Notes under the pieces: model-generated
What the model was told of the DNA's origin: nothing
Database searches by the model: none
What the model saw: the letters and a program-made list of their open reading frames with translations, nothing else
Origin: Amoebidium appalachense
Taxonomy: Eukaryota; Ichthyosporea
DNA: 64,000 bases
Direction of reading: 5' to 3'
Assembly: GCA_963693365.1 (NCBI GenBank)
Contig: CAVNZM010000012.1
Coordinates: 2,604,001 to 2,668,000 of the forward strand
Shown here: positions 53,600 to 64,000 of the stretch, piece by piece
Layout: every line of letters starts with the position of its first letter
Position numbering within the stretch: the stretch's first letter is position 1
Translations under genes and position numbers: made by a program

Positions 53600-54094
53600 A
53601 GGGCCCGGTCCGCCAAACTACATCGGCTGAGTCAACTCGCTCCTATTAGTAGCAGAATTATTCCGCAAAAAGCTATATTATTCTGCTAAGGGCAGAATTG
53701 TTCTGCAAAAGAAGAATTACTCTGCTAAAAGCAAAATTATTATTTAGCAGAATAATTCTGCTAAATGCAGAATTATTCTGCTAAATGCAGAATTATTCTG
53801 CTACATTATTCTCAGTGTCGAAAACAGAATAATTCTACTTTTGCGGAATACTTCTGCTTTTTGCTCAATGATTCTGCTAACAAGGTGAGTCTGCTCAAAG
53901 TAGAATAACTCTGCTTTGGAAGTCTGATTCTGCTTTTTGCAGAATAATTCTGCTTTTGCAGAATACTTCTGCTTTTTGCAGAATAAGTCTGCTCTTGCAG
54001 ATCAAATTCTGCTTTTTGCAGAATAAGTAAAATTCCGTCCATTGCAGAATAATTTTGCTTTTTGCAAGTTGACTCTGCCGATGTGGTTGGGCCC
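53600..54094. mobile_element. Terminal-inverted-repeat (MITE-like) element made of palindromic monomers
   Basis: The ends GGGCCCGGTCCGCC with ACATCGGCTGAGTCAACT (53601-53637) and AGTTGACTCTGCCGATGT with GGTTGGGCCC (54068-54094) are imperfect inverted repeats. TTCAATC flanks both sides (53593-53599, 54095-54101), suggesting a 7-bp duplication. The interior is about 20 diverged palindromes related to AGCAGAATAATTCTGC. No ORF. Superfamily unresolved; the ends resemble those of several hAT-like MITEs. Confidence 0.75.
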
Positions 54095-54109
54095 TTCAAT
54101 CTGACGGCT

Positions 54110-54573
54110 TGTGACTACCGGGTTACAAGCTTCTCCAAGGCTTACAGTATTCATAATAAATGCGGCTGCACGTTTCTAAGTCTACCCCCCCCCCCCCTCC
54201 CTCCCTCCCTCCCTCCCTCCGGGGCCCTCCAAGGGGTAATTTTAGGGGGTGCCCCCCCCCCCCCCCCCCCCCCCCCTTCCCCCCTCCCCCCCACATATAT
54301 CATGATGGCCACGCCTCCTAACTTACGGCGACTCCGGCTTTCATGCCCGATGATGTTTAATCATATTTATGACTCATGAAGAAGAGCCGCGATGTGAGTC
54401 CCACACCCTCATTTCCAGTGGTTATAATCACATGAACAATACCCAAACGGTTCAGCCATGGCATGCGCAACTCAAAAAGGCTTCAAGCCCAATTAACCCC
54501 TTATCACTTGGCAATGATTTTGTAATTGGCTTCAGTTATCCTGTACGCTGGCATACTACCCGGTTGACAAGCA

Positions 54574-54605
<32 letters not shown>

Positions 54606-56423
54606 AGGGCCCCCCTCTCTCCACCCAGGTTCTCAAGTAAGACAGCCACATGCATATGCGCACAAACGGAATTATTAATAGAAGGGGGAAGGGGAGTGGC
54701 CCCCCTGAGGAAGGGAGGGTGGGCGAGGGGCCGGGGGGGGGGGATATGTTGGGTGGCTCACTGGGCTCACCCACACAGTGACTGTGTTGCCATCAAGTAA
54801 TACGCCTTGCAGAACTTCTTAATGTTAATCAAGTGTGGATGTTCGGGTTCGAATTCTGAGCACACGCAGTGACTGTGCCCTCCAGCATACGTTGGTCGGA
54901 GTCCGAAGTGGGTGCAGCTAATAATGAAACTTTGGCCCTTCTTACTTTTTTTTTTAGCTTGGTGCAAGCGCAGTGAGGCACTTCACGTGCCCCCCTCTCC
55001 CCCCCTCCCCCCTCCCCCCTCCCCTCCCCCCTCCCCCCCCCCCCCCCCCCCCGGCCTTCTTCGCGCCCCCCCCCCCCTCCTCCCCCCCCCCCCCCCTCGA
55101 GATCCCCCCTCCCCCCTTCCCCCCCGGGAGAACTGAAGGTTTCTTCTATGGCGCAGCAACTCCGGCTCGTTTTTAAAGCGGTTTTAGTGAATATATTCAC
55201 AGGCTGTTATTCACTATGTAAAACAATAGTACTTAATCGGTACTCAATGACATGGTATGCGGGGCGCGTGTGATTGTGTGCCGTGTACGTGAATGCTGCA
55301 CGTACAAAACCTTTTCGGTGTGCTTGTGTGCGTGGGTGGGCGTGTACATACCTCTTAACGCCACTCTAGGTTGTGTGTGCATATGGCATCCAGTGTCTTA
55401 AAAACATAAGACGGTCTGCAGACAGCTCATGCATGTATGCTTGTGTAAGTGTTCAGCATTTCAAGGAGAAATGGTTCGAAACAGACACATGCGTGTCAGA
55501 CTAGCAAAATTTAGCCGCCGCGGGCTGCCAGTCACTATGGCATGGGACGTCACCCTGAGATACTTCCATATAGGGAAGTATCTTAGCTATAGGGTGACGT
55601 TATTTCAGATTGAAAATTTCCTGGAAGTCTGTAGTCTGACGGGGTACGTAGCCTGTTTTGAACCTTTTCTCCGTAACTGCACGTCTGATGCCTGCTAGCG
55701 CTGACGGTGTCACGTGTTTGTGTGCGTGTGTGGCACTGTGTTTGACGGTGTTTATTGGTGTCTAAGGGTGCATTGTTTGTGTGGCTGTTGTTGGGGTGTA
55801 TGCATGTGTTTGCACCTGGGGGGGGGGGGGGGGGGGGGGGGGGGGGAGGGGGAGGGGTTCGAAGAAGGCAATGGGGAAGGAGGCAGGGAGGGGAGGGGGG
55901 GGAGGGGGGAGGGGGAGAGGGGGAGAGGGGGAGGGAGGAGTGTGTCACCCACACCGTTGCCTTTAAGCCTGCCATGTAGAATGCAAGATTCAAGTGATTT
56001 ATTAAAAACTCCATTGCTTCGTAGCAGGTAAAAAAACTTTGGGGAAAAAAAAAGAAAAAAAAGAATGGATTTAAAAAAGGGCATTAGCGTGTTCCAACTT
56101 GACCGTTCCATTATTCTGCGTCAACAAAATCACAGGGTGGCACCCACTCTTCCATCAGCAATATACACAATGTTACACACATAACGATTCATTCCGACGG
56201 GTGCAAACACTACAGTACTACCATACTCAAAATCCATTGCAATTACAACAACACTATCTGATGACCCGCATGCAGATCCAATGATGAATTTCTATCGTAA
56301 CACCTATATCGTTCATCTGTGTACACACATTCTCGCATAAATAGTACAAACATGACATGGTCGGACGCACTCAGTGCAGGTTGCACTCCTTTAAATTTCG
56401 TCAAAGCTTTTAGCTCAAGCCAT
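54110..56423. other. Intergenic region
   Basis: C-runs (54186-54220, 54255-54284, 54573-54605, 55020-55100), a G-run at 55819-55846 and G-rich sequence to 55930. It contains a hairpin (separate entry). A minus-strand AATAAA (55999-56004) lies about 420 bases past the stop of the second NXPE-like gene. No gene seen. Confidence 0.45.
55547..55600. repeat. 54-bp two-part hairpin
   Basis: ACGTCACCCT (55547-55556) pairs with AGGGTGACGT (55591-55600), and inside it AGATACTTCC pairs with GGAAGTATCT around a 6-base loop, with a one-sided bulge of TAGCTAT. Its function is unknown. Confidence 0.75.
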
Positions 56424-57172
56424 TCATGGCGCCCCACACACACCCGTTAGAAGAGCATCCGTGACACGCTTACCCACTACGCCCATCGTCACGTCGTATG
56501 GATTATGGTCCAACATGCCCGGGTGTGAATTCCGTGGGCACACATAATGGTTAATGCACACAGAGAGGTCTGCCTTAGGGAGGGCCATCGTGAAGAAATC
56601 CAAAAACTTAAGTCTGTCTCCAATCTTGTCCGCAAATGCCTTTTGGATTTCGGCAAGTGCCTGAAGCGTGGGGTTGCGACGATACCATCTGTGATTAAAC
56701 TCGTACCACGAATAGGGAGGGGAACTCGAAAGAACAACGGTAGCATTGGTAACACTCAACAATTCGCTCAAATTCTCGATGACGATATCCAATCGTGGTA
56801 AATTCTCATCCATGCTACGACAATGAGCAGTATTCCACGCGCCGGTTTGGAAGAAGAATACATCCCCTGTACGGAACCCCCGCGGTATTCTTCCGGCTTT
56901 AATTTCATGCAGTGGGTGTTCGATTCTGCCAAGCGCCACATCGAAAAATGTGCAGTGTTGGTGAATGAGGTGTTGGTCGAAGTAAATCATATCTGGGTGG
57001 TGTAGTTCTATGTTTGGGTTACGCACACCGATGCGGTCGGCAATTTCGTCAAAGGTGAAACGTGTGTGTGATGCTCCGGCAAGGAGAATGCTGCGGTCGT
57101 TTTCCCGAAGACATTGTTCCAGCTCAGACCTGCATTGTGTGTGTGTGCGTGCGCGCGCGTGCATGTGTGACA

Positions 57173-57208
<36 letters not shown>

Positions 57209-59149
57209 GTGCATGTGTGTGGTGCGTGCGTGTTTGTTTGTGCATTTTTTTGTACACGTCTTTGGAGTCGGTGGCAGGGGTTCGGGGAAATCGAGGTCAG
57301 CACGTGCCGCAATACGCCGCAAACCGGTCCCTCCCCCCCCTCTCCCCTCCCTCTCTTCCAACACCCACATGCACACACACGTACACTCTCACACACACAT
57401 ACATACACACAGAGAGAGAACCAAAGAAAAAATCTAAGCAAACCAATTAAAAAAGGATAAAATCTTTTTTCGTTGCTACCGTGTGTGCGTGGAGGGAGGG
57501 GGGGAGCGCTGTGTGCATGCACAAATCATCATGGCGTAGTGGTATTTTCTGCGAACATCTATGAACGTGCTGGAGCTGAATTATGAGCCCGAACAATGCT
57601 GATGGTTACTACCAGACCATATATGACCTACTTAACATCATGGCTGTTTCCTTTCTCCTGCTGAACCTACATATTAGGTTACCCTTTTGCCAACAGCAGT
57701 CACATGATGTATGTATCCCTGCCTATTAGCAAATTTCTGCAACTTACCTCAGAGGCTGGTTCTTCGACACAAAGTTGCCGCCGGCCGTGTCCCAGTCCGT
57801 CAGACTGCACACACTAGCGGGCACATATGTGAGGTTCTGCGTGGGCCCTGTGCCCTGGTCACCCTTCCACTTGATCCACGTGCCCCCAAAATCACCCGCC
57901 GCGTACGCCTCGTTTTGAGTGCACGGCCGCAATACATCGTCACCGTTCCAGTTATCCGGTCGCTCGATATTACCTAGAGGCGTATCAGCTAGAACGGCAA
58001 AGTCATACAGTTTGGATGTTTTGACCTGAGGGTCGGGGTTGAAAGTGTCCAGGCTGCGCGTCGGGTGCATTTTGAATCCATTGAAATGGGTGTAGTCTAG
58101 GTGAACATTTGCAGACACAGCTATGCTTTTGACTCCGTAACGGAAAAGAACGGCTACTGAAGCTGCCACCGGACAATGAACTGTGTATGAGCCATCGAAA
58201 TGATCCTCGATTTTGCACAAAGTCACTACTTCGGTGACGTTTGTATCGAAATCAATATCGTCGCTTACTGGCCGAGTGATGAAGTGTGCGCGGTAGGAAC
58301 TACCTCCGAGCTCGCCCCCTACTGGCCTCCTCTTAACGTTGTCCTTTGCTGCAACTGTGTGTGTTTCGTGGATTTTGAACGTCACCACCTCACTACCATC
58401 ACCCAATACTGGCTGTTCCACAGTGAAGTTGATCGCAAAGGGTTCTGACCCTCTGATCAGATATGATGCTGGCGCCTGCAGAGCTGCAAGCCACTGTCGT
58501 GCGGCGGGCCCCAAGTCTTCCTCCTTCCCACCCATAGAGTGGAAGTGAGGCAGTGCGTTCTCAAAGAGAGTGGGGCTGCACCCCGTCTCTGCATCACACA
58601 ACGGCCGGGCCAGATTTGGATTGTCGCAGATTTGGTTGTTTGGCTGCGGCACCATGTTCAGGCGAACTCGCCGTATGAATGTTGCAATACTTGTGAAACG
58701 ACTGGCTGTGCATCTTCAGTCAATTGCTCTTGTGTAGACGGTTCATTTTCGGCTGTAGTAGTCGTGAGGTCGGAATTGGGTGTCACATCATCCACCGGCA
58801 GAGCTGGGATTTGCTCGACATTTTCGAAGCTGTTATAAGTGACAACATTAACGTTCACCTCTGTGTTTGTGCTAGTGCCTAGAGTGTTCACAAAAATGAG
58901 CAGACCAACCATGACACAAGCAAACACAGCTACCCCAACACAGGAACGGTTCTGTGCCCATCGTGGAATGACTTCGCGTATACCAGTCGCTGTGGTGCTT
59001 CTGGGCGCACATTGTGGGTCATTTATGTTTACGCTCTCGTGCATGTTGTGTGTTTCGGACGGTGAGTCCTTCGAGTCTGAAATAAGAGCTTCTGTGTCCA
59101 TGTTGCCCATTTCATGCTGAAAAGTGTCTGAATGAGTGTTTGGGGGCAT
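56424..59149 (-). pseudogene. NXPE-like type II membrane protein, copy 2, with one-base frameshift
   Basis: Exons 59149-57748 and 57129-56424 have the same intron position and phase as copy 1 (CTGAG|GTAAGT, AATGCAG|G). The protein is colinear: a cytosolic tail, an anchor (VAVFACVMVGLLIFV), the same filamin/Ig-like and Cys/Trp segments, GASHTRF and QTGAWN. Its amino end is largely diverged from copy 1. The frame breaks at about 58662-58666: GAGTTCGCCTG lacks one C compared with GAGTTCCGGCTC of copy 1. The candidate Asp before His in copy 1 (IDHYVC) is Asn here (INHYVC). It could be a pseudogene or a functional gene with a sequence error; the rest of the frame is open, which favours recent or artefactual damage. 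Confidence 0.7.
57130..57747 (-). other. Intron of NXPE-like copy 2
   Basis: The donor GTAAGTT is at 57741-57747 and the acceptor AATGCAG at 57130-57136. It is filled with CA/GT repeats near the acceptor (57135-57240 on the plus strand). Its length is similar to the copy 1 intron (575 bases) but the sequence is unrelated. Confidence 0.75.
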
Positions 59150-60300
59150 AATGTTCTATAACATAACAATATGATTGCGATGCCAACGCAACTTCAAACA
59201 TAACCGTTTAACAAAAAAACTTTTACGTTTTGGTCAGGCGCCAGGCGAGACTACTTAGTAACATAACTACAATGAAATGAACTATCCATAAATAAGCAGA
59301 ACGGGTTTTAAACTCAAACGTTTTGATGGGATAATTATGAACGATATGTACCTCCTAAACTCCATTCTGTGATATGGGAGTTCACATTGATTAATTTGTC
59401 TAGGAGTTCACATTTGACTTAGTTAACAATACCTCCAAGTTACGCACAACAAATTATGGATTACAGGTATGAATAATTATAACATGCATTTTTCATGACC
59501 TAAGCTGCTTTTTTCTGGGCTAAATCGAAAATTGCTGCTTGACAATTTTATTGTCTTCTCAGTATGCCGTGCATACTTGCATATCTTTCCGTCGAATAAA
59601 TCCTGTCACTGGCTGCATTTGATTGGCTGCGCTGGAATACGCAGTAGGCCGTCGAATGTGGCTGGGCCTCCGGCAGTGTCCACGCAATAAAAAGTGTGTA
59701 AACCCCCAAATCCAGTCAAAAGAATTTTTTTGCCAGTTTATGCCCAAATACCGACGTGGTTTAGGGTGTATTATCCGATGTAGTTCTGTGGCATACCAGG
59801 ATATATTACCATCCAATCAGTGCATGAAGGCATCACATATACTATAGTTATGCTATTTAGCCTGTTGGACATGGCTTTACTAGTAGCTACAATTAGGGAT
59901 ATTTCTTTCTTGTCGGTAAGCTCTTCCTATGTCCTATGTTATATTAGATTATAAAGCTATCTTATACAGTTATAAAAAACGAAACTAAATGCACTTTATA
60001 TCATGGTTCACCGCTCACGGTTCACCGCTGAGCGTCGTGATGATCTGTGAGATCTACGAAAAATGTAGAATCCGATGTGCGATTGCAGGCTGAGCGCGGC
60101 CGGGTTCTCGCTCAGACTATAATTAACCTTCTATCGGATTGTGCCAAATTGAATGGCTCCCTAAACTGTGGATCCACACACACCCATATACAAGATACTG
60201 GCAGCCGAATGCGGGGCTCCCGTCTGCTAAAAAGGGGCCAGAGGCCATGCCCCTCTCGCAAAAAACGTTATTATGCATGTGCTTGTGTTGAGGTGCGTGC
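59150..60300. other. Region upstream of NXPE-like copy 2
   Basis: AT-rich. GGAGTTCACATT occurs twice near 59380-59410. It contains the third copy of dispersed repeat T. No further gene. Confidence 0.45.
59545..59707. repeat. Dispersed repeat T, copy 3
   Basis: The reverse complement carries both modules of the 14375-14490 copy in the opposite order, plus the CAGCGCAGCCAATCAAATGC segment shared with 14833-14940. The change of order suggests the repeat was once tandem. Confidence 0.85.
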
Positions 60301-60309
60301 TGTGTGTCA

Positions 60310-60370
<61 letters not shown>

Positions 60371-60693
60371 CGTGTCACAATAACGGTGTGTGCACGTGTA
60401 GTCTATTTAGATCTATGGTGTGGGTGGGTGGGCGGTGTGTATATGGGTGTATATCATGGTGTGTGTCTGGTGTGCACGTGTGTGTGTGCGCGCACGTGTG
60501 TGATTTAATTGCGTGTGTGCGTGTGTGTGTGTGCACGTGTGTGTGCATCTTTGTGTGTGTGTGTATGTGTGTGTGTGTGACTGTGTGTGTGTGTGCACGT
60601 GTGTGTGTGCACGAGAAAGAGAGATTGAGAGTGGGTGTGTGGGTGTGTGTGTGTGTATGTGTTTGTGTTTCTGCCGGTGTGTCCTTTTTTTTT

Positions 60694-60738
<45 letters not shown>
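60310..60738. repeat. GT-rich stretch, T-run and G-run
   Basis: (GT)n at 60312-60368, GT-rich sequence to 60680, then T20 and G34 at 60684-60738. Confidence 0.9.
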
Positions 60739-60942
60739 AGGGTGTTGATAAACACTCTTCCCACGGCAATTTGGGACAGAAAGAGTTTCTTTGTAGATGG
60801 GTGGCCATATGGTTTTAGACACTATGACCAAAACAAAAATTGCAGGATGGGGGTTCCACCCTAGTGGTACCGTGTGGGCATGTTTCATCCACAACGCAGG
60901 CAGGCTCGGAGGAAAAGACATGGGTATGGTTGACTCCCCTAC

Positions 60943-62470
60943 CTTGGGGGGAATCACCATTCGCCCATTTCCAGAAGGACACAGCACCACCTGCAAGCAA
61001 TTGAAAACTGTCAGCATGTGTGTTTGTTTTGCACATTCAGTGTGTGTGTGTGTGTTGAGTGTTTGTGTGTGCAGCATGTGTATGTGTGTGTGTATGTGTG
61101 TGTGACTGTGCTTGTGCGGAGTGTGCGTGTGTGCACGTGTGTGGGTTGTGTGCTTGTGATTGTGTGTGTATGTGGGTGGGTTTGTGTGTGTATGTACACG
61201 TGTGCAGATGCTTTTGCCTATAAAGAACGTGTGCGTTATGTGCGTGCCAGCAGACAAGGGTCTGAGCAAGCTTTGCTTGCACGTGTTTATGGCTTGTCAA
61301 CATTCAAGTGTGTGCGCACACGTGCGCACGTGTGTGTTTGTGTGTGTGTGTTTGTGGGTGTGGGTGTGGGTGTGCGATGTGTGTCTGTGTTTTTCTTTTT
61401 GGTTTGTGGTGTTTGTGGTATTCTGTTGGTGCTTTTGCTTGCCCATGTGTACGCATGTCATGCACGTTTGTGTATGAGTGTGCATGCGTGTGTGTATGAG
61501 TGTGCATGTGTCTGTGTCTGTGTGTGTCACGGTGTGTGTATGAGTGTGTGTGTGTGTGAACGAGCGTGTGCACGTGTGCGGATCTGGTTGCCTGCACGTG
61601 TGTGTATGTGCACATGGTGCGCATTTGCACGTGTAAATGTTTGCCCATGTGCGCGCGTTTCAGTCATGCACGTGTGTGTATGTGTGTGCAGGCGTGTGTG
61701 TCTCTTTGTGTGTGTATGCGTGCGTGTGTATGTGTGTGTGTAGTGCATGTGCACGTGTGAATGTTTGCCCATGTGCGCGCATTTCAGTCATGCACGTGTG
61801 TGTATGTGTGACCAGGCGTGTGTGTCTCTTTGTGTGTGTGTGTGTGCGCGCGTGTGCACGTGTGCGGATCTGGGTGCCTGCACGTGCGTGTGTGTGTGCA
61901 TGTGTTCATGTGTGCAAGTGCGTGTGCGTGTGCGCGTGTGTGTGTGCGTGTGTGTGTGTGTGTGTGTGCGCGTGTGTGTGTGTGTGTGTGTGTGTGTAGT
62001 GCGTGTACGTGTGCAGGTATATGTGTAAGTGTGCTTGTGAGTGTGTTTGCGTGTGTCTGTACAAATCCGACGTTTCATGCAGGAAGGAAAACCAAAACCG
62101 CAGAATTTCTAACGCTTCATGAGGACACAAGCAATTACACACCTGAAATCCAAAAGCAGCGGCGGCGTTGGGTGTCACAATGATACATGTCATGTTGCCA
62201 GCCTGATTGGACACATCTGAAGCAACCTGAGGTAATGAGAACAAAAATCACTCCCTGGTTCACATAAAAACGTGACACGAGCACACACAGGCACGTAGAT
62301 AATAAAACGACGGCATACATTGGCTTCTACTTATACAGATTAAGATGCTCATTGGACCAGGCATGTACCTGTGGTGCTGCAGAAGGTGCAACCAGCAGCA
62401 GCACAAAGAGCACGAGCGAGAAGACCACGCACAACGCCTTACGCGGCGTTCCTTTCAAAAAACCCCCCAT
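60943..62470 (-). CDS. 5' part of an unrecognised secreted-protein gene
   Basis: Three minus-strand exons join in phase 0. Exon 62470-62369 is an ATG with a signal peptide (basic start [12 protein letters not shown], hydrophobic [18 protein letters not shown]) ending at donor GTACAT. Exon 62226-62143 (acceptor ATTACCTCAG, donor GTGTGT) encodes [20 protein letters not shown] and then AAAAFGFQ. Exon 60990-60943 (acceptor GCTTGCAG, donor GTAGGG) encodes [16 protein letters not shown]. All three boundaries are whole-codon. The third exon also stays open for about 70 codons past its donor, so it may be longer. Cys, one N-glycosylation site (NMT) and the signal peptide suggest export. The remaining exons were not found and the family is not recognised. 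Confidence 0.5.
61020..62060. repeat. 1-kb GT-rich tract with internal duplication
   Basis: GT-dominated sequence fills the second intron of the preceding gene. CATGCACGTGTGTGTATGTG with CAGGCGTGTGTGTCTCTTTG occurs at 61664-61712 and, with small changes, at 61791-61838. GTTTGCCCATGTGCGCGC recurs at 61639 and 61762, giving a ~127-bp tandem duplication. Confidence 0.85.
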
Positions 62471-63005
62471 TGCTTCTATTAGTATCCGCAGTAAGTCGGT
62501 CGACCACTATGCAAAAACAAAACGTCTTCTTCTTTTGCGCTCCGACGTCTGATCAAGGGCCTCCGGCCCCAAAAACAGGGGTATGGAAGGCTGAAATAGA
62601 GGGACTACTTCAATTTGAATGACGGATTATGCTAAAAAAAATACACATCGGATGCATGTGAGGCTTGTTTAGTCATGTTTTATTCTACTTTCATGCGCTT
62701 TTATGCACTTGTGTTGTGATCTATGTGTTTCGCGGCACTTCCGCTACACGAGTCCCCATGGACTTGGGGCTAGAGCCCCGAAACGGTTGGTTCGATTTGG
62801 CAATCATAACATTGGGTGCGCTCTTCATCCCCTCCCCTCCCAGGTCTTCCTTTCACACGCACACACACACACACACATAACCACGGGCGAGGTTGGGATG
62901 GAAAACCCTGGCCTGTGCTAAGTGTGTACATCCCTCCGGGAACAAAACGATTGAATAAACTTTAATTTGAAAACAAAAAACACACATTGCTGCGCCCACA
63001 CAAAC

Positions 63006-63060
<55 letters not shown>

Positions 63061-63239
63061 GTGACACCCAACCCCCCCCCTTTCCCCCCCGGGGCCCACA
63101 TGCACACACACACACACATACGCAAACACCTGTCTGTGTGTGTATCTGTGTGTGCATACGTGTGTGTGTGCGTGCGTGTGCGCGCGCGTGTGTCTGTGAT
63201 TTTTTTTTTCAGGGTCTGGATGCGTGAGTAAGGGAGGGG

Positions 63240-63273
<34 letters not shown>

Positions 63274-63551
63274 AGAAAGGCAGGCTCAAACGGAAAAGCT
63301 TAGCTATTTTAAGTGGTGAGATATGGGTACATAAGGTGTTGTCTTCACCGTAGCAACTCTCCTTTGGCACTCCGAAGATGAGCACTAAGTTCAGGTTCAT
63401 TTTGAATAACGATTGTAAAATGAGAACCCGATGGACACGCTTGTGGTTGTGTTTTAGCAAATCAAAACCCTCTGGCCGCAGCAGTGCAGCTGAGCCCCCC
63501 CCCCCCCCCCCCCCCCCCCCCTCCCCCCCACTCCTTCTCACCTCCCCCCCA

Positions 63552-63587
<36 letters not shown>

Positions 63588-63841
63588 CGGCTGTTTTGCC
63601 AGGCTTTTTATACCGGGCTCTTGCCTCCGTATACGAGGCCACTTGAAAAAATGTAGTGTGAATGGAAGCATAAGTCTGCCCTAGTGTACACTTCTAAGGA
63701 GGTGAAAAGGGGTGTTCACCGTGGTAGGTGGAGAGGAGCTTTTCTGACCACACAAGAAAAACACAAGGGAAGATCTAGCTAGAGCAAGGAAACTTTAAAG
63801 GAAAGGCTGTTGGTGGCTGTGGGAAGTTGGTGGTGGTGGTG

Positions 63842-63872
<31 letters not shown>

Positions 63873-64000
63873 GGGGGGGGGTGCTCATGGCCCTAATATG
63901 TTTTTATCAAATGGTGGGATGCAATAACGGTAGAGTTTTTGCTGCACACCCGAGACAGATTTGGTATCTCACTGACGGCTGTGCACCGTCACCACAACAA
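62471..64000. other. Terminal region without a supported gene
   Basis: AATAAA at 62954 on the plus strand could end an unseen transcript. (CA)n lies at 63006-63059, a G-run at 63238-63272, C-runs at 63497-63582, and (GT)n with a G-run at 63843-63881. A short plus-strand ORF at 63378-63480 has no recognisable content. Confidence 0.4.

Noticed and set aside
54838-54870. tRNA-like T-arm (GGGTTCGAATTC)
   Set aside because: A short T-stem can be drawn, but no matching acceptor stem, anticodon arm or A box was found in either direction.
60770-60940. Plus-strand exon after the G-run ([20 protein letters not shown])
   Set aside because: No consistent splice sites or domain; the opposite strand gives a phase-consistent exon at 60943-60990.

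Overview
The window is eukaryotic nuclear DNA. It has spliced genes with GT-AG introns, no bacterial operons, several families of LTR retrotransposons, and an extraordinary load of simple sequence: dozens of (CA)n/(GT)n arrays and poly-G/poly-C runs up to about 90 bases. The genes recognised (a SETD2-type H3K36 methyltransferase with WW and SRI domains, and two NXPE-like type II membrane proteins) would fit an animal or close relative, but the species cannot be named from this sequence.

Layout. (1) 1-8213, plus strand: the 3' half of a SETD2 homologue. Nine exons can be joined with consistent phase, ending in a WW domain and a complete SRI domain; the SET domain lies upstream of the window. 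Its introns are almost wholly microsatellite and homopolymer. (2) 10620-13315, minus strand: a two-exon NXPE-like gene (cytosolic tail, one membrane anchor, filamin/Ig-like region, SGNH-esterase-like domain). (3) 15040-37116: a nest of mobile elements. A tyrosine-recombinase (YR) element, plus strand, is split by three independent LTR elements, each bounded by its own 5-bp target-site duplication: chromodomain Ty3/gypsy element A (CCCGC), its close relative B on the minus strand (ACGGT), and non-autonomous element C (CACCC). Element A is itself invaded by a fourth, non-autonomous LTR element R and carries a large inverted rearrangement. (4) 37590-39640: a tandemly duplicated locus, one copy of which holds a miniature LTR element (TRIM, element E) with a primer site matching the initiator tRNA-Met anticodon arm. 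(5) 41500-44050: CA-rich minisatellite followed by an 11-copy ~183-bp satellite with a 5-unit higher-order period. (6) 45100-46450: three small tandem repeats ending in a 70-base poly-G. (7) 47654-50709: element D, a relative of C. (8) 51310-51790: a decayed non-LTR reverse transcriptase. (9) 52651-53230: a long polypyrimidine tract. (10) 53600-54094: a terminal-inverted-repeat element made internally of palindromic monomers. (11) 56424-59149, minus strand: the second NXPE-like gene, colinear with the first but frameshifted by one base. (12) 60943-62470, minus strand: the first exons of an unrecognised secreted-protein gene.

The cellular genes show no shared pathway. The mobile elements do interact: R shares leader and polypurine-tract sequence with the A/B family, and C and D share LTR ends, leader and a hairpin just before the polypurine tract, so both look like non-autonomous riders. 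Many coding breaks fall in homopolymers, so assembly indels must be excluded before any gene is called dead.
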